DNA from: Myroides odoratus DSM 2801
GTDB taxonomy: Bacteria; Bacteroidota; Bacteroidia; Flavobacteriales; Flavobacteriaceae
Assembly: GCF_000243275.1 (NCBI RefSeq)
Contig: NZ_CM001437.1
Span: 2,735,812 to 2,799,811, forward strand
DNA: 64,000 nucleotides
Direction: 5' to 3'
Below the pieces are notes generated by a model. The model saw only the letters and a list, made by a program, of their open reading frames with translations. It was not told the origin of the DNA and ran no database searches. A program made the position numbers and the translations under genes. Shown in pieces: positions 23,691-32,504 of the stretch. Position 1 is the stretch's first letter. Every line of letters begins with the position of its first letter.

Positions 23691-26600
23691 TTAGAAAATT
23701 ACTTTTAAACCTGCTGTGATGGTGCGGGGAAGAGGATATTCATATTGGTACCAATTGTTGTCATCTTCAGGATCTTGTCCTTTCCATTTGGTCCACGTAA
23801 TTAAATTCGACCCTTGTGCAAAGACATTTACTTCTTTGATGAATTTACCCGCTCGACCTAAATCAGTGAATTTGTAGTTGACATTTAAATTTCTCAGTTT
23901 CAGATAATCTGCACGTTGTAGCTCACGATCGGTTAAGTATCTAGTATGGCTTGGATGTGGATTACTGCTTTCATCTCCTGGTTTTTGCCAGAAATCTAAC
24001 ATGCTAGTCGATTGGTTGTAAATGCGGTAATTCGGATCCGCTGAGGTACGATAGAACTCTCCCGTATTCAAACGATACATTCCTTTGATGAATGAAAATA
24101 ACGCACTTACTTCTACGTTTTTGTATCGGAAACTCGTCGTGATTCCACCTTTCCAAGAGGGATCAAAACTCCCTTTCACTAAAACAGCATTTTCTGGATC
24201 ATAAACATCCGTAATATTGCCCTCTTTGTCTAAATATTGAGGTGCTCCTGTTTGGGAGTTCACGCCTGCCCAACGCACCATATAAAAGTGGCCCAATGAT
24301 TTTCCTACCTGATGGATGGAGTAATCTTCAGTGACGATATCGTCTTCCTCTCCTAAGCTGAGGATTTTATTCTTGTTGAAAGCCAAGTTAAGTCCCATAT
24401 TCCAAGTGAAATCCCCCTGTCTGATAATATCTCCAGCGATTTTGAACTCTACGCCTCGGTTGCGGATTTTTCCTAGATTTGAAGGAAGGGATTCAAAACC
24501 AGAAGTCATAGATAAGGTGCGGTCAATAAATAAATCACTCGTAATTCGGTTGTAGAAATCAATTTCTGCAACGAGGCGATTTTTAAAGAATCCCACCTCA
24601 AGACCTAGATCGAAAATGCGATTCATCTCCCAATTGTAGTTGGCATTCCCTGGTGTTGTTGGCACCAATCCCGTTTGTCCATTGTATTGCCCAGGGCCAT
24701 ATAAACGACGGTAACCAAAATCACTAGCGAACCCATTGGCATTTCCAGTTAATCCGTAACTAATACGCATTCTTGCGGTAGAGATTACTTCGTTGTCAAT
24801 AAGGAAATCTTCGTATTTCATGTTCCAGTTTCCGCCTAATGCATAGAAATACTTGTAGCGATTTGCTGAGGGAACACGAGAAGAACCATCGCGTCTTACA
24901 CTACCACTCAGGGTGTATTTGTTTTCATACGAATAGCGCAACAAGGCGATTTGAGAAACCAATAGGTTTTCTGATGCACCACCTTCTACTTTGGGAATAA
25001 AATCGTTTTCTGGTGTTCCAGGTGTAATACCTGAAGGCGTTTGATCCAATCCGTGAATTAACCCAAATCCAGTAAATCCGTGGTAATCGTATTTATAGCG
25101 ATTCATCTCTACTAATCCAATGGCTTCTATTTCATGTTTGTCCCATTGGGTTCTATAATTAAAACCAAAATTACTCATCGTACTGATTTTATTTTGATCG
25201 CCTTGGCTGTACATCCCTTGTCCTCCTTCTTCAACTAATTCACCAAAATAAGTATCGGGTTTGATGATGTGGGTATTGGAGTATTTGCTATAATCCACCC
25301 CAAGCGTTGAGGTTAATTTCAATTCATCCGTCAAGGCATAAGAGAAATTCCCAGAAAGTACTCCTTTTAAACCAATCGTTTTTCGATTCACGTCTTGATA
25401 CATGGCCAATGCATTTGTTCCGAAGCGATTAGCGCCTGGTTGCAATTGCCCATTTTCATCATAAGGATTTTCATAAGGCAAAGCAAAGTAAAGAGAGGCT
25501 ACAGGGTTGGTTTCGCTGACGTCAAAATCCGATTCCGACTCTTTACTGTTGCTTTGTGCCAAGTTGATAAAAAAATCGGCTTTAAATCGTTTACTTTGGT
25601 GGTGAATATTGGAGTTAATATTAAATCGTTCTAAGCCTGAATTATACAAAACACCTTCTTGCTTGTAATAATTGAAAGCAGTATAGTGTTGTGTTTTTTC
25701 ATTTCCACTGGTTAAACTCAAGGCGTGAGATTGAATAATCCCTTTGCGCAAAATCTTTTTACGCCAATCGATATTGGTTTGTCTGATTTGATTCAACCGT
25801 TGTGTATCATTTATATAATCTTCGTCCGTTTTGGCAACGGTTGTGCCATTCACTATTTTGTATGGATTTTTTTGAGAATACGCCCAACCTGGTAAATCAG
25901 GATCTTGTAATAGTTCCTCAAATTCCAAGCGTTGGTTGGTATTCATCATATCCCATTTGCTGTTGTTGGCTTGTGCAAAACCATATTGGGTTTGATAGGT
26001 TACTTGTAAAGGGGTATTGGCCATCCCTTTTTTGGAAGTAATCACAATAACACCATTGGCTCCTCTAGAACCGTATTGAGCAGTCGCAGCGGCATCCTTT
26101 AATACCGTAATATCCTCAAAGTCTTCGGGGGGAAGAGCGGTAAAGGTTTCCGGCGAAATAGGCATGCCATTTAAGATGTAAAGCGGATTGGTATTTTCAT
26201 CTTGTAAGGAACCAATTCCGCGGATGGTAACACGACCTGGTGTGCCTGGTTGTCCGGATGGCGAAGCAACATATAAACCTGGAACTTGTCCTTGTAAGGC
26301 TTGATCCATTGAGCTAACCTGTAATTGATTGAGTGCTTTTGCTTCAATTTTCCCAACAGCACCTGTTGTTCTTCCTTTTGATTGTTTGGTATATCCCGTT
26401 ATGATAATGCCGTCTAAGACGTTTTCTTCAATAAGTAAATCGATAGTTTCCGGTAGACTAGTACCGTCAATGGTGATGAATTGCTCTTGATATCCTAAGT
26501 AAGACAATCGCAATTGGATGGTTTCTTTTTCTTCTACTTGTAGATCAAAGGAACCATCCTCTAAAGTGAAACTATATTCTTTTTTGCTCATATTCTCAAT

Positions 26601-26732
26601 TGTCACTCCAGGTAAAGGGAGTAAAGTTTCGGCATCTCGCACTAAAATCGGCGTTTTTTTATCGTGTGCTTGTGCACTCAATAAGCTGAAACAAAAGAGT
26701 AAGGTGGCTAAGAGCCTTTTTGTTTTACGCAT
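23691..26732 (-). CDS. susC: SusC/RagA family TonB-linked outer-membrane transporter
   Basis: The ATG at 26732 is chosen (1013 residues) because it opens a good signal peptide, MRKTKRLLATLLFCFSLLSAQA; an upstream in-frame TTG is unlikely. Domains in order: a carboxypeptidase-like regulatory domain (about 30-115), the plug (about 115-240, with SMDQALQGQVPGL and GIGSLQDENTNPLYILNGMPI), then the 22-strand barrel to the end (RTITAGLKVIF). It imports a SusD-bound substrate using TonB energy. It lies downstream of its own two-component genes, with a phased repeat array in between. Confidence 0.95.
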   Translation of the reverse strand: MRKTKRLLATLLFCFSLLSAQAHDKKTPILVRDAETLLPLPGVTIENMSKKEYSFTLEDGSFDLQVEEKETIQLRLSYLGYQEQFITIDGTSLPETIDLLIEENVLDGIIITGYTKQSKGRTTGAVGKIEAKALNQLQVSSMDQALQGQVPGLYVASPSGQPGTPGRVTIRGIGSLQDENTNPLYILNGMPISPETFTALPPEDFEDITVLKDAAATAQYGSRGANGVIVITSKKGMANTPLQVTYQTQYGFAQANNSKWDMMNTNQRLEFEELLQDPDLPGWAYSQKNPYKIVNGTTVAKTDEDYINDTQRLNQIRQTNIDWRKKILRKGIIQSHALSLTSGNEKTQHYTAFNYYKQEGVLYNSGLERFNINSNIHHQSKRFKADFFINLAQSNSKESESDFDVSETNPVASLYFALPYENPYDENGQLQPGANRFGTNALAMYQDVNRKTIGLKGVLSGNFSYALTDELKLTSTLGVDYSKYSNTHIIKPDTYFGELVEEGGQGMYSQGDQNKISTMSNFGFNYRTQWDKHEIEAIGLVEMNRYKYDYHGFTGFGLIHGLDQTPSGITPGTPENDFIPKVEGGASENLLVSQIALLRYSYENKYTLSGSVRRDGSSRVPSANRYKYFYALGGNWNMKYEDFLIDNEVISTARMRISYGLTGNANGFASDFGYRRLYGPGQYNGQTGLVPTTPGNANYNWEMNRIFDLGLEVGFFKNRLVAEIDFYNRITSDLFIDRTLSMTSGFESLPSNLGKIRNRGVEFKIAGDIIRQGDFTWNMGLNLAFNKNKILSLGEEDDIVTEDYSIHQVGKSLGHFYMVRWAGVNSQTGAPQYLDKEGNITDVYDPENAVLVKGSFDPSWKGGITTSFRYKNVEVSALFSFIKGMYRLNTGEFYRTSADPNYRIYNQSTSMLDFWQKPGDESSNPHPSHTRYLTDRELQRADYLKLRNLNVNYKFTDLGRAGKFIKEVNVFAQGSNLITWTKWKGQDPEDDNNWYQYEYPLPRTITAGLKVIF

Positions 26733-26772
26733 TGTGGTTTGCAATTAAATTAGAAGACAAACCTAGTAGAAG

Positions 26773-26826
26773 GAGATTAAAAGGACTTTAAACCGAGATA
26801 AAGGAGAGATTAAAATGAGATTAAAA
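26773..26826 (-). promoter_or_regulatory. Phased response-regulator binding array upstream of susC
   Basis: Five direct repeats at an exact 11-bp step: starts 26773, 26784, 26795, 26806 and 26817. Three are perfect GAGATTAAAA and two keep seven of ten bases. On the susC coding strand they read TTTTAATCTC. Tandem repeats about one helical turn apart are what OmpR/PhoB-family dimers bind. The array ends 41 bp before the susC ATG. Confidence 0.75.
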
Positions 26827-26830
26827 AAAA

Positions 26831-28201
26831 TTAATCTGTTGCTTTCATTTGCTTGGGCAGGCGGATGGTCACGGTTGTTCCTTGATGAAGAATCGACTGA
26901 ACCGTTAAACTCCCCTGGTGTAATTCAATAATTTTATAAGCCAAAGACAAGCCTAATCCAGTTCCTTTAATCCCTAAAGCATTAGGAGAACGGAAAAAAG
27001 GAAGGAATAACTTATCCAAATCCTCTTTGTGGATGCCAATTCCTTGATCTTCAATAAGAATAAGAATGTCGTTTGCTGTGGTTTTCAAGGTCAATTGGAT
27101 GGGAGCTTGATGAGAAAATTTATGGGCATTGAGGATGATATTGGAAAGTGCGAGCTCAAGCAAATGAGAATTTCCATTAAAGTACAACGCATATAATTCT
27201 TCTTGTGTTTCTATGGCTAGGTTGAGGTTTACATCCTTTTGGGTAGCAACCAAATGATCGATTAAGGTCCACCAAAAAGCCTCAAAAGACGTCTCTTGCA
27301 GCGAATAACGCGCGTTATTTAATTGGGATAACGTCAATAAATTATTGATGATGCGATTGATGTGACTAGCATCTTTAACTATACCTGCCAATACTTCTTG
27401 GTATTCGGCTTCTGTACGCGGACTGCGCAACGCAATTTCCGCATTGCCCATCATAGAAGCAATTGGCGTTTTGAGCTCATGAGAGGCATGAGAAACAAAA
27501 GATTGCTGGTTGTCAAAAGAAGTATGCAAACGCAAAAACAACATATTGATGGTATCGCTTAAAGTTTTAATTTCATCCTTGGACATATGGTCAACAGGAA
27601 TGGGTTGAACTAAATTTTCTACGTCTTTATCCTGAACGTGATTGATGATACTCTTGATGGGGTTTAATAGGGAATTCGAGAAGATGCGCGATAGTATAAA
27701 CGTAATGATTAAAGCAATCAAAAGACTAAAAAGCATAATACTGCGCAATTGTTGCAGCGCTTTTTCTCCATTGTCATTGGTCGCTTTGGCCACAATAATA
27801 TAGTTTCCAGAATTATCTTCATAGAAAATTCCTACAATGAAATCACCCTCTTGTTGAAATTGTACTTTTTTATGGGTGTAAATTTGTTGCAAGAGCGCTT
27901 TGTCCCAACGCAATTCTTGTTCAGCAATATAGGTGGGTTCAAAAGAAGAGGTATAAATGCGAATTTGCTCTTTGGGCAAGGTACGTGGAAATTTGCGTAG
28001 TACCTCATCGTATTCAGCCTTGGTGAAATTGTCTTCCGCTAAATAATTATGCCCTACAGTAATGGCGCGATCTTCTAATTGGCGAAAGAAATTCTTTTTC
28101 CATTGGGTGGCGACAACAAAGTAAATAGAAGTCAGTACCCCTAAAAGCAAGATGGCAAATAAACCGATAAATTGTAAGGAGAGTCGGGTTCTTATTTTCA
28201 T
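26831..28201 (-). CDS. Two-component sensor histidine kinase
   Basis: A 456-residue inner-membrane kinase. Transmembrane helices lie at about 10-31 and 153-172, enclosing a periplasmic sensor domain of about 120 residues; a HAMP-like linker follows. The H-box SHASHELKTPIASM places the phospho-histidine at 241. The N box (LSNIILNAHKF) and G boxes (DQGIGI, GTGLGLSLA) are intact. The gene overlaps the response-regulator gene by four bases and precedes susC, so it likely senses the substrate or a related envelope signal and tunes SusC/SusD. No hybrid or one-component sensor is present. Confidence 0.93.
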   Translation of the reverse strand: MKIRTRLSLQFIGLFAILLLGVLTSIYFVVATQWKKNFFRQLEDRAITVGHNYLAEDNFTKAEYDEVLRKFPRTLPKEQIRIYTSSFEPTYIAEQELRWDKALLQQIYTHKKVQFQQEGDFIVGIFYEDNSGNYIIVAKATNDNGEKALQQLRSIMLFSLLIALIITFILSRIFSNSLLNPIKSIINHVQDKDVENLVQPIPVDHMSKDEIKTLSDTINMLFLRLHTSFDNQQSFVSHASHELKTPIASMMGNAEIALRSPRTEAEYQEVLAGIVKDASHINRIINNLLTLSQLNNARYSLQETSFEAFWWTLIDHLVATQKDVNLNLAIETQEELYALYFNGNSHLLELALSNIILNAHKFSHQAPIQLTLKTTANDILILIEDQGIGIHKEDLDKLFLPFFRSPNALGIKGTGLGLSLAYKIIELHQGSLTVQSILHQGTTVTIRLPKQMKATD

Positions 28202-28875
28202 TGTTCGTCTTTTAAAATGTACCCCATACCAATGACGGTTTGAATCAGTGTTGTCTCTTGGTTTTTGTTTAGCTTTCTTCTCAGGTAATTGATGTATACA
28301 TCGATGAGGTTGGTTCCTCGATCAAAATCAATCCCCCATACTGCCTCTGCAATTTGCGCGCGACTCAAGACGCGGTTTTTGTTGAGAAGAAAGTATTCCA
28401 ATAAATGATATTCTTTTTGGGTTAAGTTGATTTCAACCTGATCGCGGTATACTTTCTTCTGAAAGCAATTCATAACCAAATTATCAACGGTATATTCTAA
28501 ACTGGGCACAGCCATTTTCATGCGGCGAGTCAAGGCATTGATACGCAGTAAAAGTTCTTCATAATGAAAAGGTTTTGTCAAGTAATCATCTGCTCCCATA
28601 TTGAAACCCTTGATTTTATCATGTAGAGTAGAAAGGGCTGTCAGCATTAATACAGGTGTATCTGATTTGTGTTTTTTGATTTCCTGACAGAGATCAAACC
28701 CATTGATGTTTGGGAGAATCACATCTAAAATAATGAGGTCAAATTCGTGTTCCATTGCTAATTTTAGCCCCATGAAACCCTCATAAGCCAAGGTTACTTT
28801 ATGTTGACTCTCTTCTAATCCTTTGCGAATAAAATTAGACACATTTGCCTCATCTTCAACCAATAATATGTTCAT
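28198..28875 (-). CDS. OmpR-family response regulator
   Basis: A 225-residue regulator. The receiver domain has acidic pocket residues in VEDEA, the phospho-acceptor Asp51 in LDVILP, and the conserved KPF; the C-terminal winged helix ends ...RGTNLIDVYINYLRRKLNK and TVIGMGYIL, typical of OmpR/PhoB. It is cotranslated with the kinase. The most likely target is the 11-bp repeat array at 26773-26826. A TACTTTTG -7 box on the minus strand (28894-28901) lies just upstream of the start. Confidence 0.94.
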   Translation of the reverse strand: MNILLVEDEANVSNFIRKGLEESQHKVTLAYEGFMGLKLAMEHEFDLIILDVILPNINGFDLCQEIKKHKSDTPVLMLTALSTLHDKIKGFNMGADDYLTKPFHYEELLLRINALTRRMKMAVPSLEYTVDNLVMNCFQKKVYRDQVEINLTQKEYHLLEYFLLNKNRVLSRAQIAEAVWGIDFDRGTNLIDVYINYLRRKLNKNQETTLIQTVIGMGYILKDEQ

Positions 28876-29039
28876 AACTTGTGCATTTTACAACAAAAGT
28901 AAAACTTATAAGTGTTTGAAAATTAACATTAAAGAAATTTAATGCTAGGTTAGAAAACGATAAGAATGAGAAAAAATTGGTTTTTTTGTGATTTTAATGC
29001 TAGAATCTAGTTGTATCTTTGAGTAGAAAAAGACTAAAA

Positions 29040-29432
29040 ATGATTAAGTACAGCTATACCATTATGTATGTAAAACAGGTTGAAGTAACCGTTGCATTTT
29101 ACGAAAGTGCTTTTGGATTTGAACGCAAGTTCATTACTCCAGAAGGAGATTATGCCGAATTAATTTCAGGAGATACTACTTTGGCCTTCGCAGCAGAGGA
29201 ATTGGCACAGACTAATTTATCCAAAGGATTTACAGTTGTGAGTAAAGACCGTGTAATGGGAATCGAGTTGGGGTTTGTGGTAGAGGATGTTGAGCAAGCG
29301 GTACAGCGAGCAGTAGCGGCTGGAGCTTCACTATATGAGCCAGTAAAGGTGAAACCATGGGGGCAAACAGTGGCCTATGTCACAGATTGCAACGGTTTCT
29401 TAATCGAACTGTGTACTGCAATACAAGCATAA
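29040..29432 (+). CDS. VOC (glyoxalase-like) family protein
   Basis: The ATG at 29040 is chosen because MIKYSYTIMYVKQVEVTVAFYE is the normal VOC start; an upstream start overlaps the promoter. The 130-residue single-domain protein has paired beta-alpha-beta units (VAFYESAFGFERKF, then LGFVVEDVEQAVQRAVAAGA, ending YVTDCNGFLIEL). Metal-binding positions of VOC enzymes are only partly present, so it could be an enzyme or a ligand-binding (resistance) protein. A TATCTTTG -7 box is at 29014-29021. Confidence 0.88.
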   Translation: MIKYSYTIMYVKQVEVTVAFYESAFGFERKFITPEGDYAELISGDTTLAFAAEELAQTNLSKGFTVVSKDRVMGIELGFVVEDVEQAVQRAVAAGASLYEPVKVKPWGQTVAYVTDCNGFLIELCTAIQA

Positions 29433-29469
29433 AAAGACAAAGCAATTAATTTGCTATGCGCTGAAAAAG

Positions 29470-29503
29470 AAATTGTGATGGTCGCACATCACAATTTTTT
29501 TTT
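29470..29503 (+). terminator. Terminator after the VOC gene
   Basis: AAATTGTGATG and CATCACAATTT with a 6-base loop, followed by a T run. Confidence 0.85.
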
Positions 29504-29529
29504 CACGTGAATGGCATATCGTCTTTCTC

Positions 29530-29688
29530 CTAGTCTAGTTTGTTTTCTTCTTCTTCATCTTCCTTTTTTGGGCTTCCTCCCATAAACATGAAGATTGCTA
29601 CGACAAGTCCCACACATACTAATCCAAAGATAATGATCATAAATGTGCCATTAGCAAAATTGTACAGAGGTAAATTCATTAAGTTCAT
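29530..29688 (-). CDS. Small single-pass membrane protein (52 residues)
   Basis: The reading frame begins MNLMNLPLYNFANGTF, continues with one hydrophobic helix (about residues 17-37, IIIFGLVCVGLVVAIFMFMG) and ends with an acidic tail (KKEDEEEENKLD). The layout of a short outside start, one helix and a charged cytoplasmic tail looks like a real small protein. It is too short for many ORF callers. The reading frame on the opposite strand is low-complexity serine and is likely a shadow. Confidence 0.6.
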   Translation of the reverse strand: MNLMNLPLYNFANGTFMIIIFGLVCVGLVVAIFMFMGGSPKKEDEEEENKLD

Positions 29689-29779
29689 AATACGTGTTTA
29701 TTTATGTTATTCTGTACTAATTTATGAAAAATAATATTAATATAGTCTGATAAATGTCAGTTGTTTATTGTAAATAATA

Positions 29780-29816
29780 AAAAAACGCCCCTTTGTTTGA
29801 AAGGAGCGTCTGTTTT
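29780..29816 (-). terminator. Terminator after the DUF4252 gene
   Basis: On the minus strand, GCGTC/CTCCTTT pairs imperfectly with AAAGGGGCGT across a short loop and is followed by a T run. Confidence 0.65.
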
Positions 29817-30340
29817 TATAGCTTGTCTAGGGTATTTCCTAGGGGTAAATTCATTTTCTTCGTTAAGGAGGAAAGTTCTTTTAAACTGAAATTTCCTGTG
29901 ATGAGAACTAAAACGGTTTCTTTAGTCGGATCCACACTGTCATTGTACATCACCAGTTCTGAAATATTTTGGTTCGTCCCTGTTTGGTCAATGTAAATGA
30001 TAATTTTAGAATCACTGTCTTTTTTGTTTACTAATTCTTTGAGATTTTTGTCTTTCACATAATCATTGATGGTCGACGTCATCTCTTTTTTTACTTCTTG
30101 CGTCTTGGTATTAAAAACGCGTAAGCTGGTTAGTTTCTTGATTAAATCAAAATAGAGCTTTTCTTCGGTGTTCGTTGCTTCTACTTTTACGTTAGCCATC
30201 ATTTCAAACATCTTCTTGTTGACTACAACATTACTGATGTTTTTGTTTTTTTCAAACTTTGAAAAGCTGTCCTGACCTAATGTTAGTTGTGCTGAAAGTA
30301 ACATCAAACAACAGATCAAATAAGGTACGATTCGTTTCAT
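29816..30340 (-). CDS. DUF4252 domain protein
   Basis: A 174-residue exported protein (signal peptide MKRIVPYLICCLMLLSAQLTLG). The mature part resembles DUF4252, with FEKNKNISNVVVNKKMFEMMANV, the central KLTSLRVFNT and the C-terminal VLVLITGNFSLKELSSL. Such proteins occur throughout Bacteroidota and are thought to be envelope-associated, with no known activity. It follows a small membrane protein gene after a gap of six bases, so the two form an operon. Confidence 0.82.
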   Translation of the reverse strand: MKRIVPYLICCLMLLSAQLTLGQDSFSKFEKNKNISNVVVNKKMFEMMANVKVEATNTEEKLYFDLIKKLTSLRVFNTKTQEVKKEMTSTINDYVKDKNLKELVNKKDSDSKIIIYIDQTGTNQNISELVMYNDSVDPTKETVLVLITGNFSLKELSSLTKKMNLPLGNTLDKL

Positions 30341-30346
30341 GGTATT

Positions 30347-30565
30347 CTAATTAGTTGTATCGCTAGTATTTAAGGCTCTCGAAACTTCAGATAAAATAGT
30401 TTTACATTCCTGATAAGCAACTTCTGGATTAGAAAAAGTGCCGAGATTGGTTTCTGAAGGTGGTGCTTGTGTTGTTTTGAGATACTGGGATTGTATGACC
30501 AATACAAGTAAGCTAACAATCAGTATACCGCCAATGAAGTAAGTGAAATTTTTTTTGTTCTTCAT
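30347..30565 (-). CDS. Small membrane-anchored protein
   Basis: 72 residues: a basic start (MKNKKNFTY), one membrane helix (about residues 9-26) and a 45-residue exported or cytosolic tail with one Cys. The family is not recognised. It is co-transcribed with the DUF4252 gene downstream (six bases apart), a pairing often seen near sigma-factor operons in Bacteroidota, though no sigma gene is here. Confidence 0.6.
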   Translation of the reverse strand: MKNKKNFTYFIGGILIVSLLVLVIQSQYLKTTQAPPSETNLGTFSNPEVAYQECKTILSEVSRALNTSDTTN

Positions 30566-30660
30566 TATTTCTTGCGAACTAAATTAATATTATAGTAAAA
30601 ATAGAAAATATAATGGAACAATTATAGCTTTTTTGAAATATAATGGAAATAGGAGGAAAT

Positions 30661-30685
30661 AAAAAAGAGTCCCGAAGGACTCTTT
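30661..30685 (-). terminator. UUCG-capped terminator
   Basis: On the minus strand, AAAGAGTCC-TTCG-GGACTCTTT followed by T residues, directly after the DUF5074 gene; the loop is the very stable UUCG tetraloop. Confidence 0.85.
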
Positions 30686-30689
30686 GCTA

Positions 30690-31718
30690 TTATTTGTAGT
30701 TAGCGTAGAAATTACTTGTTAAGATTCCCGCTGTAAAACTTTGAATCATTTTACCATTTTGGTAGATGGAAACTTTACTTGGATCCATCATATCTCCTGC
30801 ATCTCCAACGTAAATTGTATTTTTAATTACGTTGAAACCATAGAAGGTAGAAGCCGCGTTATAATCTTTTTCTGGAATAGTCAAGACTGCTGCAACTTGT
30901 ACATTTGTATCATGTGGATTCCATTTGTACACGGAGTTATTACTTGTGTAGTACAAATCATTATTGTCTAAACGCAAGTTCTTTGCCGCTGAATTTCTCG
31001 TAGAGAAGAATTCAGTTACTTTCGTATCTGTTTGAGCGTCTATTTTATAGAAGAATGATTTATCACTTGTACTTGAAATAGCAAAAACAAAATCACCTAA
31101 AGTAACAAGGTCTTTCAACTCTTTTTCTACTGGAATTGTTTTTGTAATGTTCGAGTTTGCGTCAATAACAGCGATTTCACTTTTATCAGCCGAAATATTT
31201 TTTTGTACATACAATTTGGTATGCCAAGCTAAAATTTGACCTACTGGTGCATTGATTTTAATGTCACTAAGGAATTTGTAGTTTGCATCATATACACTAA
31301 CCGATTGTGTTTCCTCATTCGTAACATATATTTTGTTGTTTGCGAAAGCAATGTACAACGGCATATTTAAACCTTCTGTAATAGTTCCTTCGTGTTTAAA
31401 TGTATAGCGATTGAAAATCTCAACTTTATTAGACCCTTTTAATACAACAAATGCTTTGTTGTCTTTGAAAGACATACTGTGAGCTTGATCTCCTAATACT
31501 TTGTCTGCGGTTTTTGCAATATTAGCATGATATTTATCGTAAGCAAAACTTGAAAATCCTATAGATGCATCATTAAACTGTAAACCTCCTTGATTTAAAA
31601 TAAGTAAACCATTGTCAAGGTTTGGCGCCTGTGGTACTTCTACAAATGGATCATCCGATGTACTACAAGATGTTGAAAGGATTGATAATGATAGTGCTAG
31701 AAATAAAAGTTTTTTCAT
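30690..31718 (-). CDS. DUF5074 beta-propeller-like surface lipoprotein
   Basis: The ATG at 31718 gives a standard lipoprotein signal MKKLLFLALSLSILSTSC; longer in-frame starts lack this. The 342-residue protein has repeated blades with KAFVVLKGSNKVEIFNRYTF, NKIYVTNEETQSVSVYDANYKF and similar, as in YncE-like propellers (DUF5074). These are surface lipoproteins often associated with TonB uptake of cofactors such as cobalamin or haem in Bacteroidota, but no receptor is adjacent here. The ABC uptake pair at 33.6 kb may be functionally related; this is inference. Confidence 0.82.
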   Translation of the reverse strand: MKKLLFLALSLSILSTSCSTSDDPFVEVPQAPNLDNGLLILNQGGLQFNDASIGFSSFAYDKYHANIAKTADKVLGDQAHSMSFKDNKAFVVLKGSNKVEIFNRYTFKHEGTITEGLNMPLYIAFANNKIYVTNEETQSVSVYDANYKFLSDIKINAPVGQILAWHTKLYVQKNISADKSEIAVIDANSNITKTIPVEKELKDLVTLGDFVFAISSTSDKSFFYKIDAQTDTKVTEFFSTRNSAAKNLRLDNNDLYYTSNNSVYKWNPHDTNVQVAAVLTIPEKDYNAASTFYGFNVIKNTIYVGDAGDMMDPSKVSIYQNGKMIQSFTAGILTSNFYANYK

Positions 31719-31748
31719 ATTTAGTTGCATAGTATTAGTATTACACAA

Positions 31749-32504
31749 AAGTGAAAGTTTAATAAAATGTTAATTTTTATCTTTCTCAAAATTAGTTTTT
31801 ATTCTGAAATAAACAAGAGGTAATCCGTAAAATTTATAGGCCAACTCCTTAATTAACATTGAAATCACACATTCTACGTGATTCATTTACTGTAGAAGCA
31901 TGTTAGCTGTTCATTTTATATTGAGAAAACCAGCTTTTTTAAGGGGCTGTTTTCTACTATTCTCTTAACGCAAATAATAGGATTGTAGTATAAAAGGGCA
32001 AGAAAATTATTTGATGAAGTTCCCATGATTGGTTTTTTATTTAACTGTTTTTAACAATCTGACTTCATTTTGAGCTTTAACAGGAAAGAAAATAAATAAA
32101 AGTCTTTTTTTACTTTTTAGTTCGGAATGTTTCAAACTAAAAATACATTAATGGTAAAGAAGTATAGAATTAATCGTAAAAAATAAATGCTTTGGATTAA
32201 AAAGAAGCTAAATCCGTAAAAGTGAACGAAACGCAAGAAAGAATAAAAGAAGGAATAGGGAATGGGTAATATTTATTAAAAAAGAGTAAAAGGATAGTAA
32301 AGTGTAGAGTAGGTAACTCTTCAATGGTATTATTTAAAGGAAATCCTTAATCTAACGATATAAATGAAAAAGATTAAATTTGTGTTGTAACGTTTTTCTT
32401 TGTTTGTATGTGTGTGAAATTCAATTGATTGTATGTTTTTTTTGTTAGAAATTGGTTTCCTGGAATAGCGGTATCTTAGTATAGAATTAAAAAGTATATT
32501 ATTT
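31749..32504. other. Long AT-rich intergenic region, no gene seen
   Basis: About 750 bp between divergent genes with no plausible ORF. It is AT-rich with many A/T runs. I looked for a cobalamin riboswitch (because of the DUF5074 and ABC genes) and saw no matching conserved box. Nothing beyond possible promoter material for the two flanking genes. Confidence 0.5.

Noticed and set aside
29540..29734. Plus-strand frame starting MFSSSSSSFF
   Set aside because: Serine run is the complement of the acidic tail of the small membrane protein on the other strand; a shadow.
31749..32504. Cobalamin riboswitch upstream of the surface lipoprotein or kinase genes
   Set aside because: Suggested by the DUF5074 and FecCD-type genes, but none of the conserved B12-box bases could be found on either strand.
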